A stretch of 64,000 nucleotides of DNA from Micromonospora profundi (lineage in GTDB: Bacteria; Actinomycetota; Actinomycetes; Mycobacteriales; Micromonosporaceae). Below are positions 10,037-18,446 of this stretch, piece by piece. The notes below the pieces were generated by a model. That model was not told the origin of the DNA. It searched no databases and was given only the letters and a program-made list of their open reading frames with translations. Both the position numbers and the translations under genes were made by a program. The DNA lies in contig NZ_JAATJK010000001.1 in assembly GCF_011927785.1 (NCBI RefSeq), positions 4,497,001 to 4,561,000 of the forward strand, given 5' to 3'. Position 1 is the first letter of the stretch. Every line of letters begins with the position of its first letter.

Positions 10037-10099
10037 CACGGAAAATCGCGGTATCCCCGCCCGTCGGACACCCCGATTTCCATGAACCCGTGTCGATCA
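10037..10099. repeat. Palindrome family A, copy 1, at the 3' end of the Uma2-type gene
   Basis: Related along its whole length to 10979-11040. Both read CACGGAAA-TC-G..GGTATCC, then CGGACACCCCGATTTCCATGAA, and both end in GATCA. The TCA within GATCA is the stop codon (on the minus strand) of the adjacent gene. In this copy the left arm has diverged (GGAAAATCGCGG). It probably acts as a transcription terminator. Confidence 0.75.
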
Positions 10100-10774
10100 A
10101 GCCGTGCCGTCGGCCGAGTCGGTGGTCGTCGCGTCCGGCGGTGCCTCCTCGCCGAGCAGGTCGGCCGGGTCGATGGAGAACTCGAACGGTTCCCGCATGA
10201 CGAATCGCGTCCCGGCAGCGGCGGCGGCGACCGGCCGGTACTCCCCCTCGGTCAACTCGTACAGCGCCAGGGTCGGAACCCGATTGCGCAGGTCGACACG
10301 GAGGAAGAAAGGCACACCGGCGGCGGCGTACTCGCGCGGCCGGTCGATGATGTCCTTACGCCGGTTTCCGGGAGAGGCGATCTCGCCCAACAGCACGGCA
10401 TGCCTGATATCCATCGTCGTTCGGCCGCCGCCTGGCACATCCAGGATGACGATGTCGGGGATGAAGAGATCCTCACCCGAGACGACGTTCGTCTCCAGAT
10501 AGAGCCACAGCTTGGCGCGGCGGGCTGCCTGCTTGAGGTGATACGCCAGATCCAGTTCCGCGTCCTGATGGTCGTATCCGGCATGTGGTGTCACGATCAC
10601 GCTTCCGCTCAGGACCTCAACCTTGGGGCCGTTGGTCTCCGGCAACAGGTCGAGGGCGAGCTGCGCGGTCCACGGCTCGTCGTGCCACCGCAACGCGTCG
10701 AACGACGGCTCAGCGTGCTCCGGTGCTGGCGCCGGCGCCGGCTCCGGCTCCGGCGCGAACGCTGCCTGGGCCAT
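10097..10774 (-). CDS. Uma2-family (DUF820) restriction-endonuclease-fold protein
   Basis: A 225-residue protein. After a 25-residue Pro/Ala/Glu-rich leader, the Uma2 core is recognisable. It includes KVEVLSGSVIVTPHAGYDH, then LYLETNVVSGEDLFIPDIVIL with the PD acid, a Glu in LLGEIASPGNRRKD, and a YAAAGVPFFLRVD segment. These are the PD-(D/E)XK-type elements of the family, whose biological role is unclear. The gene stands alone, with palindrome A copies at its 3' end and about 200 bases upstream of its start. Confidence 0.85.
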   Translation of the reverse strand: MAQAAFAPEPEPAPAPAPEHAEPSFDALRWHDEPWTAQLALDLLPETNGPKVEVLSGSVIVTPHAGYDHQDAELDLAYHLKQAARRAKLWLYLETNVVSGEDLFIPDIVILDVPGGGRTTMDIRHAVLLGEIASPGNRRKDIIDRPREYAAAGVPFFLRVDLRNRVPTLALYELTEGEYRPVAAAAAGTRFVMREPFEFSIDPADLLGEEAPPDATTTDSADGTA

Positions 10775-10978
10775 CCGAGCTCACCCCCCTCAGCGGACCA
10801 TCCTCCTCGGCTCAGCCTAGCGACCGCAGCCCGCGAAACAGGCCATCGCACACCTTGTCCGTCCGAAGCAGTCGAGGCGGCGCGGTGGATCTCCGCGAGA
10901 ACGGCCGGCGCCCGCGAGACGAGTCCGACGCCCACGGCCGGCGCTGCGCCACCGACCCCGCGACGATCGACGCGGGTT

Positions 10979-11040
10979 CACGGAAATCGGGGTATCCGCA
11001 GCGTGCGGACACCCCGATTTCCATGAAGGCGTGTGGATCA
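10979..11040. repeat. Palindrome family A, copy 2, at the 3' end of the GH87-like gene
   Basis: A near-perfect 19-bp stem, GGAAATCGGGGTATCCGCA (10982-11000) with its partner at 11004-11022. There is one mismatch and a GCG loop. The repeat ends in GATCA, whose TCA is the minus-strand stop of the large secreted enzyme. It probably works as a terminator and resembles 10037-10099 in sequence, orientation and position relative to a stop codon. Confidence 0.85.
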
Positions 11041-14000
11041 GGGATTGATGACGAACTGCGAGCCCGGCTGGACGACGATGTTGCCGTCGGCCGAGTTCGT
11101 GATTGTCACGTTCGTCAGGTTGGCGTTGCCGCGCGCGCCGCTCATCGCGAGGATGCCGGCACCGTTGTTGGACCTGTCGATCCGTACGTTGGTGATGGCG
11201 ACGTTCGGCATGTTGCCACCGCCGTTCTTGAACTGGATGCCGTCGTACGTCGAGTCGACGATGTCGGTGTCACGGATCGTGACCCCGACGATGTCCCTGG
11301 TGGAGGGGAAGAGGGTGATGGCGCCGAACTCCTGGTCCTCGTTCCAGAAGGCGCCGCCGGTGCGGTAGAGCCCGTTGTTGGCGATGAGCGTCGTGCCGGA
11401 GAAGGGCAGCGGGTCGTGGTCGGTCGCCAGCATGATGCCCGGGTAGTTCGCGGTGTCGTAGATCAGGTTGTTCTCGATCGAGTTGTCGTAGCCGCCGTAG
11501 ATGGCGATGCCGTTGGCCCGCCAGGGCAACTGGACGGTGTTGTTGACGAAGTGGTTGTCGTGGGCGATGTCGACGGCACGGTCCTTGACGTACGGGTTGG
11601 CCCAGACGGCGAGGGCGTCGTCTCCGGTGGTACGGAATGACGAGTTGAAGACGCGGGAGTTGCGCGTGCCGTTGCTGAAGTTGATGCCGTCGGCGTAGGT
11701 GTTGCGGATCCGCATTCCGGTGAACTGCAACCCGTCTGCCGGCCCCCAGAGTTCGGGGATGTTGTCGTAGTCGCGGCCCACCCAGACACCCACGTTGGCG
11801 TGCTCGATCCAGACGTTGCTGATCCGGGTGCCGGTGCCGAAGCGACCGTTCAGTCCGACACCACCCTCGGCGTTGCCCTCACCGCCCCGGATACGGCCGG
11901 AGCCGAAGATGGCGATGTCGGAGATCTGGGTGTTCTTGTCGATGTCGAAGCCGAAGTTGCCCTCGTGCGGGTGGTTGATGCCGCCCGCGTTCTGTGGCTC
12001 GGTGAGCGTGTAGAGCTGCGAGTGCCACATGCCGGCGCCCCGGATGGTGACGTTGCTGATGCCGACCTGGTTGTGCGTACCCCGGTTCAGCGGGTCGTCG
12101 GTAAGGATCTTCTGCTCCTGCCGCCACTGCCCGGCGGGGATCCAGACGCAGTTGATGACCCCGTTCTGGTCGTCGGTCACCGCACGCTGGATGGCTGCGG
12201 TGTCGTCGAGCCCGTCGTTCGGTACGGCGCCGTACGAGGTGATCGAGGTGCACTCGGCGGGCTGGCTCGCCGCCGGTGCCACCTGCTCCAGGTCGATCAT
12301 GTCGATGACGTAGAACGAGGCGGTGTCCCCCGAGTCGCGCTGCAACTTGAACCGCGTGCCGGCCGGGTACGACTGCGCCAGCAGCGCGTTGGACTCGTCG
12401 AACAACCGTCGGGCGTCGGCCTGCGGGGTGTTCGTCAACGACTCCGGCTGATCGGTGTTGCCGTAGAGCCAGCTGTGCCGCGACGACAGGGTGAGCTTGC
12501 GGGAGAAGACGTCGTTGACGTAGAGGCTGATCGTCGCCTCGATGCCGCCGCCACCGGGCGCGTCCGGGATCGAGTTGCGCACCGCTATGGAGTTGGCCTG
12601 GTTGGTGGAGGTGAACTCGACGAACTGGCCGGTGCTGGTGAGGCGTACCGACTTGCGGCCCGAGGACTCGGTGGCGAAGTTGGTGTGGCCGAAGGTGCGC
12701 AGCGGGTCGGTCTCCAGCAGCGTGCCCTGGTAGCGGGCGGCCTCCGCCTCGTAGGAGACGTACGGGACGGCGGCCCCGCGCCCGACCACTATCGACTGGC
12801 TGAGGGCGTTGTTCGTCTCGTTGGTCTCGGCGACCACGTTCGTGGCGTCGGCGGTGGCGGTGATGGTGGCGCCGCCGCTGGTGGCCGTCCAACTGCCGGT
12901 GACGGCCACGGCGACGGTCGCGCCGGCCGCGATCGAGGCGGTGGTGGTGTTGAGCGTGGTGCCGCCCACCACCAGCCGGGTGACGGTTGTCGCGCCGGTC
13001 GCGGTGGTGCCGCGGTTGCGGACCCCCACGGTGAAGGTGACGGACGCCCCGACGGCCGGGTTCGGCGGATTGGAGGCGATGGTGAGCACCTGGAGGTCCG
13101 GGCCGGGAGCCTGCGCGACAACGAGCGGCGACGCCGCCGTGGAGCTGTTGTTGCCGTTGTTCTGCTCGACGATCGTGTTCGCGGGGTCGACCACCGCGGC
13201 GACGGCGTAGCTGCCCACCGACCGGGTTCCGGCGTTGAACGTCACTGTGGTCGAGGCGCCCGCGCCCAGTGCGCCCACCGTGGCGCTGCCGACGACCCCG
13301 CCGGCCAGGCTGAAGTTCACACTGGTCGCCCCGGCGGCGGCGGATCCGATGTTCCGCACTACCGCCGAGAGCGTGACCGGGCTGACCTCGCTCGGCGACG
13401 TGGGTGACCAGGTCACCGAGCTGACGACCAGGTCCGGGTTCGGCGCCGGGGTGCCGCACACCTCCAGTTCGGCCACCTGGCCGGACGGAGCGCCGGTGTT
13501 GCCGGTGAACCGCAACTGCACGTCCGCGGTGGTCGCGCTGACCGGGATGGCCACCGTGTTGGACCCCTGGACGAACTGGTAACTCGCCGCCGACACCAGA
13601 TTGGTGTACGCCGACGAGGCCTGGTCCCGGCCGAGGACCTGGATGGTCTGGGTACGGGTGCCCCACGCCGGGTCCGGATTGAGCTTGACTGTGACACGGG
13701 AGATGGAGTGGTTCGCGCCCAGCGCCACTGTCAGGTTCTGCGGATAGCTGGCCGCGCCCTCCCAGTAGGTGGTGAGTTGTCCGTCGTTCGCCTTCTCGGG
13801 GGTGAAGGTGAATGTGGAGCCGCTCGCCGTCATGCTCTTGCCCTGGGCCACGTTTGTGCAGGCGGGGGGCTGGGTGCCGGTCCGGGTGACGGTGTTGCTG
13901 TTGCCGGACAGGTTGCCGGCGCCGTCGCGGGCGCGGACGTGGTAGGACACCGTCGCCGTCGACGGTTGGGTGTCCTGGTAGGTGAGGACGGTGCCCAGCG

Positions 14001-14721
14001 TCGCGATCAGGCTGCCGTCGCGGTAGACGTTGTAGCCGGCGAGCCCACTGCCACCGGAGTCGGTCGAGGCACCCCAGGTGAGGGTGACGGTGCTGCCTGA
14101 CGTGCTCTGCGACAGCGTGCCCGGGACACTCGGCGCTGTGGTGTCACCGCTGGTGCCGCCGCCGTACACCTCAAGCTCGGAGATCTGCCCGGCCGGCCAG
14201 CCGCTGTTGGCGGTGATGGTGATCCGTACGAAGCGGGCGGCGGCCGGGTTGACGTTGATCGTGACCGTGTTGCCGCTCGCCGGATTGAATGTGTACGTCT
14301 GCGACCCGACGAGGTCACTGAACGACGATCCGTTGGCGCTGCCCTGCACGCTCAACGTCTGCGTCCGGGTCGCCCAACCGGAGGTCGGCAGCTTCAGGAC
14401 GACCTGGTTGACGGTCTGCGACGAGCCGAGATCGACCTGCACCCACTGGGGGAAGGAGTTGTTGACGCTCTCCCAGTAACTGCCCGGGTTGCCGTCGACG
14501 ACCCTCGACGAGTCGTAGACGTCGGCGTGGCCGCTCTCCTGGGTGGGGCGGCCCTGGGCGAGGTTCGTGGCCGCCGGGGCGAAGCCGGCGCTCGGCGCGG
14601 CTGTCGTGTCGGCCGGCCGGGCGGCGCCTGCCGGATTCGCGGCCACCGTCGACCCGGCCGTCGCGATCATCGTGGCCGCGACTGTCGCCGCCACCATCCT
14701 GAACAGATTCGTTCGTCTCAT
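11038..14721 (-). CDS. Secreted GH87-like alpha-1,3-glucanase with discoidin, Fn3 and CARDB modules
   Basis: A 1,227-residue exported protein. Domains in order: Sec signal peptide (1-30, MRRTNLFRMVAATVAATMIA); F5/8 discoidin-type module (about 50-190); fibronectin III (195-280); second discoidin module (285-420); two CARDB-like modules (428-535, 543-650); a beta-sandwich opening VSYEAEAARYQG (658-815); and a right-handed beta-helix to the end. The helix carries ADGINF and TGDDAL. Asp1011, Asp1034 and Asp1035 have the 23/24 spacing of the three catalytic Asp residues I recall for GH87 enzymes. GH87 cuts alpha-1,3-glucan of fungal walls or biofilms; the other modules would bind polysaccharide. 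The ATG at 14721 is preferred over 14763 because it opens directly into the signal peptide. Confidence 0.85.
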   Translation of the reverse strand: MRRTNLFRMVAATVAATMIATAGSTVAANPAGAARPADTTAAPSAGFAPAATNLAQGRPTQESGHADVYDSSRVVDGNPGSYWESVNNSFPQWVQVDLGSSQTVNQVVLKLPTSGWATRTQTLSVQGSANGSSFSDLVGSQTYTFNPASGNTVTINVNPAAARFVRITITANSGWPAGQISELEVYGGGTSGDTTAPSVPGTLSQSTSGSTVTLTWGASTDSGGSGLAGYNVYRDGSLIATLGTVLTYQDTQPSTATVSYHVRARDGAGNLSGNSNTVTRTGTQPPACTNVAQGKSMTASGSTFTFTPEKANDGQLTTYWEGAASYPQNLTVALGANHSISRVTVKLNPDPAWGTRTQTIQVLGRDQASSAYTNLVSAASYQFVQGSNTVAIPVSATTADVQLRFTGNTGAPSGQVAELEVCGTPAPNPDLVVSSVTWSPTSPSEVSPVTLSAVVRNIGSAAAGATSVNFSLAGGVVGSATVGALGAGASTTVTFNAGTRSVGSYAVAAVVDPANTIVEQNNGNNSSTAASPLVVAQAPGPDLQVLTIASNPPNPAVGASVTFTVGVRNRGTTATGATTVTRLVVGGTTLNTTTASIAAGATVAVAVTGSWTATSGGATITATADATNVVAETNETNNALSQSIVVGRGAAVPYVSYEAEAARYQGTLLETDPLRTFGHTNFATESSGRKSVRLTSTGQFVEFTSTNQANSIAVRNSIPDAPGGGGIEATISLYVNDVFSRKLTLSSRHSWLYGNTDQPESLTNTPQADARRLFDESNALLAQSYPAGTRFKLQRDSGDTASFYVIDMIDLEQVAPAASQPAECTSITSYGAVPNDGLDDTAAIQRAVTDDQNGVINCVWIPAGQWRQEQKILTDDPLNRGTHNQVGISNVTIRGAGMWHSQLYTLTEPQNAGGINHPHEGNFGFDIDKNTQISDIAIFGSGRIRGGEGNAEGGVGLNGRFGTGTRISNVWIEHANVGVWVGRDYDNIPELWGPADGLQFTGMRIRNTYADGINFSNGTRNSRVFNSSFRTTGDDALAVWANPYVKDRAVDIAHDNHFVNNTVQLPWRANGIAIYGGYDNSIENNLIYDTANYPGIMLATDHDPLPFSGTTLIANNGLYRTGGAFWNEDQEFGAITLFPSTRDIVGVTIRDTDIVDSTYDGIQFKNGGGNMPNVAITNVRIDRSNNGAGILAMSGARGNANLTNVTITNSADGNIVVQPGSQFVINP

Positions 14722-14861
14722 CACTGTCCTGTCGTTGGGGGACGGTGCCGCGCGGCTTGACACGGCGTGGGCGTGATTCGGCGCGTGGTCGACCAGACGC
14801 AGGCGCGCGCCAGCCGCAGGAGGTGGTGGCTGGCAAGAGGGGAGTAACCCCGCCCTCGCCC

Positions 14862-14940
14862 CGGTCGATCATGGAGTTGTGGTGCCCGTTATGGAAACGG
14901 GCGCGGCTTTTGCCACCCACCACAACTCCATGATCGGCCG
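14862..14940. repeat. Palindrome family B, copy 1
   Basis: Perfect 18-bp arms GATCATGGAGTTGTGGTG (14867-14884) and CACCACAACTCCATGATC (14918-14935). An inner hairpin CCCGTT/AACGGG (14885-14901) is followed by CGCGGCTTTTG. Nearly the same 79 bases recur at 18332-18410. The copy lies in the 480-base stretch between the glucanase start and the GNAT gene, in which I see no protein gene. Confidence 0.9.
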
Positions 14941-15004
14941 GGGCGGGGTGGGGGAAGGGCGGGGAAGGGCAGGGCGGGGCCCGGGTGAGGGAACCGGAAC
15001 TTGC

Positions 15005-15052
15005 GGCCTCATGCAAAGAATCAAGCACGCCTTTGTCGTGATTTTGCATGAG
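15005..15052. repeat. Single imperfect stem-loop, CCTCATGCAAA type
   Basis: CCTCATGCAAA (from 15007) faces TTTTGCATGAGG (to 15052), with partial pairing of the inner AATCA..CACG and CGTGAT segments. It is AT-richer than its surroundings. It may be a third intergenic palindrome type or a regulatory hairpin; only one copy was seen in this window. Confidence 0.6.
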
Positions 15053-15147
15053 GTTGAGCAGATGTTACTGACGTGCTACGGGAGCGTCAATGCTTCGACT
15101 GCCGTGACTATCGACAGCCGCCCATCGCTCGCTGCCCGGACGACAGG

Positions 15148-15184
15148 AAGGCCCCCTGTCGACAAGCGTCGACAGGGGGCCCTT
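15148..15184 (-). terminator. Terminator of the GNAT gene
   Basis: Arms GCCCCCTGTCGAC (15151-15163) and GTCGACAGGGGGC (15168-15180) are perfect, with a four-base loop. The pairing extends outward into AAG and CTT with one bulge. It begins about 20 bases beyond the minus-strand stop at 15203. Confidence 0.8.
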
Positions 15185-15202
15185 CGCCAAGCGGGTGGCT
15201 GA

Positions 15203-15754
15203 TCAGCCGGTCGGGGCGCTCAGCACGAACGTCTCCAACTCCTCGCCGCCGTACCAGTCGGTGCGCCGGCCCACATGCGCCATGCCGAGCCGTCGGCAGA
15301 CCGCCATCGAGGGCTCGTTGCCCGGCGACACGACCGCGTAGATCTCCCGCGTGCCGGTGGCGAACTCCCGCGCCAGGACCGCGCGGGCCGCCTCGGTGGC
15401 GTACCCGTGGCCCCACGAATCCGGGTGCAGGTGCCAGCCCATCTCGATGTCGTCGGTACGCACCGCCTCGTCCCGCCCCGGCAGTGGCTTGAGCAGTATC
15501 GTGCCCGCCACCACGCCGGTGTCGCGTACCTCGATCGCCCAGGTGCCGTACCGGCCGCCGTCGTGCGCGTGCCGGTCCTGCCAGAACTTCAGCCGTTCGG
15601 CGGCCTGCGCCGGTTCGGTCATCGGCAGCCCCGGCGACACCTCCAACCAGCGGGTGATCTCGGGACGGGAGTAGATGTCGTAGATGCGGGCAAGGTCGGC
15701 CGGAGCGGCGGTCCAGTCGCGCAGGATCAGGCGTTCGGTGGTGGCAACCGTCAT
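15203..15754 (-). CDS. RimJ/RimL-type GNAT N-acetyltransferase
   Basis: A 183-residue GNAT enzyme from the ATG at 15754. It opens with TERLILRDWTAAPADLARIYD, the usual start of this subfamily. The acetyl-CoA pyrophosphate loop is in HPDSWGHGYATEAARAVL (GHGYATEA), and the C-terminal element is NEPSMAVCRRLGMAHVGR. Such enzymes acetylate protein N-termini, amino acids or antibiotics, and the substrate cannot be read here. It is transcribed alone, back to back with the YihY gene. The frame is open further upstream, but that part has no GNAT similarity. Confidence 0.9.
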   Translation of the reverse strand: MTVATTERLILRDWTAAPADLARIYDIYSRPEITRWLEVSPGLPMTEPAQAAERLKFWQDRHAHDGGRYGTWAIEVRDTGVVAGTILLKPLPGRDEAVRTDDIEMGWHLHPDSWGHGYATEAARAVLAREFATGTREIYAVVSPGNEPSMAVCRRLGMAHVGRRTDWYGGEELETFVLSAPTG

Positions 15755-15805
15755 GGCCGGCGATCTTAATGAGTGACGCACTCCCCGCCAGGGAAAGAGA
15801 TTGCG

Positions 15806-16635
15806 ATGGGCAGCGCATGGCAGCGGACAAAGCGGATCACCAGTGCCGCGTTCCGTCCCGTACGTGGACGGGACCTGTCGCTGCACGCCGCCGCCATCAC
15901 CTTCTACGGGGCGATCGCCGTGGTGCCTGTGGCGTTGCTTGCCATCTGGCTCACCTCGCTGGTCGCCGGGGCCGATCGGGTACGCCGGCTCACCTCGTAC
16001 GCCGTGGAGGCCCTGCCCACAGCGATCGGTGCGCCCCGGGCGGTGGAGGCGCTCGTCGACGCCGGGGTGGAGTTGACCCCGCTGCTGGCGTTGGCGTCGC
16101 TGCTGCCCGCGTCGCTGTACGGCGAGGGCCTGCGGCGGGCGTTCGTGTCGGTGGCGGCACCCCGCACCGACGAGCACCTGGTCGGCTGGCGGGGCCGACT
16201 GCTGCTGCTTCCGCTGCTCGCGCCGGCCCCGCGCTGCTGCTGTCGATCCTGCTGGCGCTGCCACTCACCACCCGCCTGGTCCGGCAGGGCGGCTGGGCCG
16301 GCGCGCTGGGCGTGGTGCTGTCGTTCCTTGCGGTCTGGCTGGTGCTGACACCGGTGCTGATGTGGGTGTTCCGGGTGGTCGGGCCGGCCTCGCCGGACTG
16401 GCTCTCCACGCTCGGTGTCGGCTCGTTCACGGCGGCCAACCTGTCGGGCTTCATGCACGGCTTCGTGCTCTTCGCCTCGCTCCCCCTGGACCTGGGCGTG
16501 CCATTCGGCGGCTTCGACGAGATCGGTGCCGGCGTCGCCGTTCTCCTCTGGCTCTACCTGTTCCACGTGATCGTGCTGGCTGGCTACTCCGCCACCCTGG
16601 CTCTCTCGCACTGGCGGGCCGAGCGCGCGGGGTGA
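15806..16635 (+). pseudogene. YihY/BrkB-type membrane protein interrupted by a frameshift
   Basis: Residues from the ATG at 15806 read as a YihY-family protein (GRDLSLHAAAITFYGAIAVVPVALL, then membrane helices) up to about 16225. The frame then becomes Cys/Arg-rich nonsense. The rest of the family (ALLLSILLALPLTTRLV, WVFRVVGP, LWLYLFHVIVLAGYSATLA) continues in another frame to the stop at 16635. One extra G in the GCCGGCCCCGCG tract (16222-16233) would restore a continuous LLAPGPALLLSI. So there is a one-base deletion: a real mutation, a sequencing error in a GC run, or, less likely, programmed slippage. Intact members are about 280 residues with six helices. Some were once proposed as RNase BN. 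Confidence 0.8.
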
Positions 16636-16720
16636 TCACGCCACGGGCTGGGCGGGTGGCCGTCGCGGCCTGCGCGGAAGGGCTCACCGAACGGATGGCT
16701 GGCGACTAGGCTGGCGCGGC

Positions 16721-18316
16721 ATGAGCAGCGAACTTCCCGCACGCGCCGACGTCGTGATCGTCGGCGCCGGGCACAACGGCCTGGCCTCCGCCATCCTGTT
16801 GGCCCGCGCCGGCCTGGACGTCCTCGTGCTGGAGGCGGCCGACGTGATCGGCGGTGCGGCCCGCACCGAGAACCCGTTCCCGAAGGTGCCGGGCCTACGC
16901 CACTCCACAGGCTCGTACCTGCTCGGCCTGATGCCACCGGAACTGCTCGCCACCCTCGACGTGCGCATCCCTGTCATGCGCCGCGACCCGCACTACTTCC
17001 TGCCCACACCGGGCGGCCTCGGCTCGCCGTACCTGCTGGCCGGCAGTGACACCTCCGCCAACCGGGCGCAGCTCGTCCAGTTCTTCTCCCGTGCCGACGT
17101 TGCCGCCGACGATGCCATGCAGGACGAGTTGGCCGCGCTGCGCGCGGACCTCGCCCCGGCATGGTTGGCCGAGCCGCTGAGCGCCGAGGAGACCGCCGAG
17201 CGGCACGTCCGCCCGGCACTGCGGCAGGTCTTCGTCGACATGGTCCGGGGCTCGGTCGCGGACTACCTGGCCCGGTTCGAGTTCCGCTCCGAACTGCTGG
17301 TCAGCATGTACGCCGTCACCGACGGCCTCTCCGGCCTCAACGCCGGCCCGGACGACCCCGGCACCGGCCACAACTTCCTCGTGCACAACATGTGCAGGCT
17401 CCCCAGCTCCGGCGGCACCTGGATGATCGTCGAAGGTGGAATGGGCACCGTCTCCGCGACGTTCGCCGGGGCCGCGCGCGCCGCCGGGGCGACGATCCTG
17501 ACGGGTACGCCGGTGAGCGCCGTGACAGTGGACGGCGGCGCGGTGAGCGGCGTCGTACTGGCCAACGGCCGGCAGGTCACCGCCAAAGTGGTGCTCGGCG
17601 CGTGTGACCCGTACCGGCTGATGGACCTGGTGCCCGACGGCGCGCTGCCGGCGGCGCTCGGCGAACGGATGGCGGCGGTCCGCCGCCCCGGCACCACGTT
17701 GAAGCTCAACCTGGCGCTGACCGGACTGCCGCGGTTCGCCTGCCTGCCTGCGGACGCGCCGAGCCCGTTCGGCTCGACCATCCACCTGCTGCCCGGCTCG
17801 GCGTCACTGGTCGGTGGGGACACCACCTCACCGATGGCCGCGCTGCGCGCCATGTGGGCGGACGTGCAGGCCGGACGGCTGCCGGCGGAGCCCACGATCG
17901 AGTGGTACCTGCACACGACAGTCGACCCGTCGCTCTCCGACGCCGCCGGGCACCACTCGTCGGCGCTGTTCGTGCAGTCGGTGCCCTACGAGCTGGCCGG
18001 CACGACGTGGGACGCGGAACTGCCCGGATACACCGACCGGCTCATCGAGATCGTCGAGCGGTACGCCCCCGGCACCGGGGACCTGATCGCCGACGCGGTG
18101 CCGCTGGCCCCACCCGGCATCGAGGCGCACTTCGGCATCACCGGCGGACACATCCACCACGTCGACAACACCGTCTCGTTCACCGACCGGATGCCCTACG
18201 CCACAGGCATCGACGGTCTGTACGCCGGCAGCGCCGGCTGCCACCCGGCGGGCAGCGTGATCGGAGCAGCAGGCCACAACGCAGCCCGCCGAATCCTGAA
18301 AGACCTAAACCGCTAA
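16721..18316 (+). CDS. CrtI/PYROXD2-like FAD-dependent oxidoreductase
   Basis: A 531-residue flavoprotein. The dinucleotide motif is at the N-terminus (VVIVGAGHNGLASAILLARAG), followed by VLEAADVIGGAARTE, the usual phytoene-desaturase-type FAD motif. The C-terminus has the closing FAD motif GIDGLYAGSAGCHPAGSVIGAAGHNAAR. Family members desaturate or isomerise carotenoids and related lipids. No carotenoid gene is adjacent, so the substrate is unknown; the protein is closer to the PYROXD2 branch than to a carotenoid-cluster enzyme. It converges with the MBL/Rieske gene. Confidence 0.88.
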   Translation: MSSELPARADVVIVGAGHNGLASAILLARAGLDVLVLEAADVIGGAARTENPFPKVPGLRHSTGSYLLGLMPPELLATLDVRIPVMRRDPHYFLPTPGGLGSPYLLAGSDTSANRAQLVQFFSRADVAADDAMQDELAALRADLAPAWLAEPLSAEETAERHVRPALRQVFVDMVRGSVADYLARFEFRSELLVSMYAVTDGLSGLNAGPDDPGTGHNFLVHNMCRLPSSGGTWMIVEGGMGTVSATFAGAARAAGATILTGTPVSAVTVDGGAVSGVVLANGRQVTAKVVLGACDPYRLMDLVPDGALPAALGERMAAVRRPGTTLKLNLALTGLPRFACLPADAPSPFGSTIHLLPGSASLVGGDTTSPMAALRAMWADVQAGRLPAEPTIEWYLHTTVDPSLSDAAGHHSSALFVQSVPYELAGTTWDAELPGYTDRLIEIVERYAPGTGDLIADAVPLAPPGIEAHFGITGGHIHHVDNTVSFTDRMPYATGIDGLYAGSAGCHPAGSVIGAAGHNAARRILKDLNR

Positions 18317-18331
18317 CCCCGCGCGCCACCT

Positions 18332-18410
18332 CGGTCGATCATGGAGTTGTGGTGCCCGTTATGGGAACGGGAGCGGCTTTTGTCATCCACCACAACCCCA
18401 TGATCGACGG
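18332..18410. repeat. Palindrome family B, copy 2
   Basis: Arms GATCATGGAGTTGTGGTG (18337-18354) and CACCACAACCCCATGATC (18388-18405), with one mismatch. The inner CCCGTT..AACGGG hairpin and the GCGGCTTTTG spacer of copy 1 are kept. It lies between two convergent genes. Confidence 0.9.
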
Positions 18411-18446
18411 GGATCAGCGGGGATCGACGGGGATCAGCGGGGATCA
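18403..18446. repeat. 10-bp tandem repeat GGGGATC(AG/GA)C
   Basis: About four head-to-tail units of GGGGATCAGC or GGGGATCGAC follow palindrome B copy 2. They run into the last codon of the MBL/Rieske gene (stop at 18444). It is probably local slippage amplification next to the palindrome. Confidence 0.75.
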
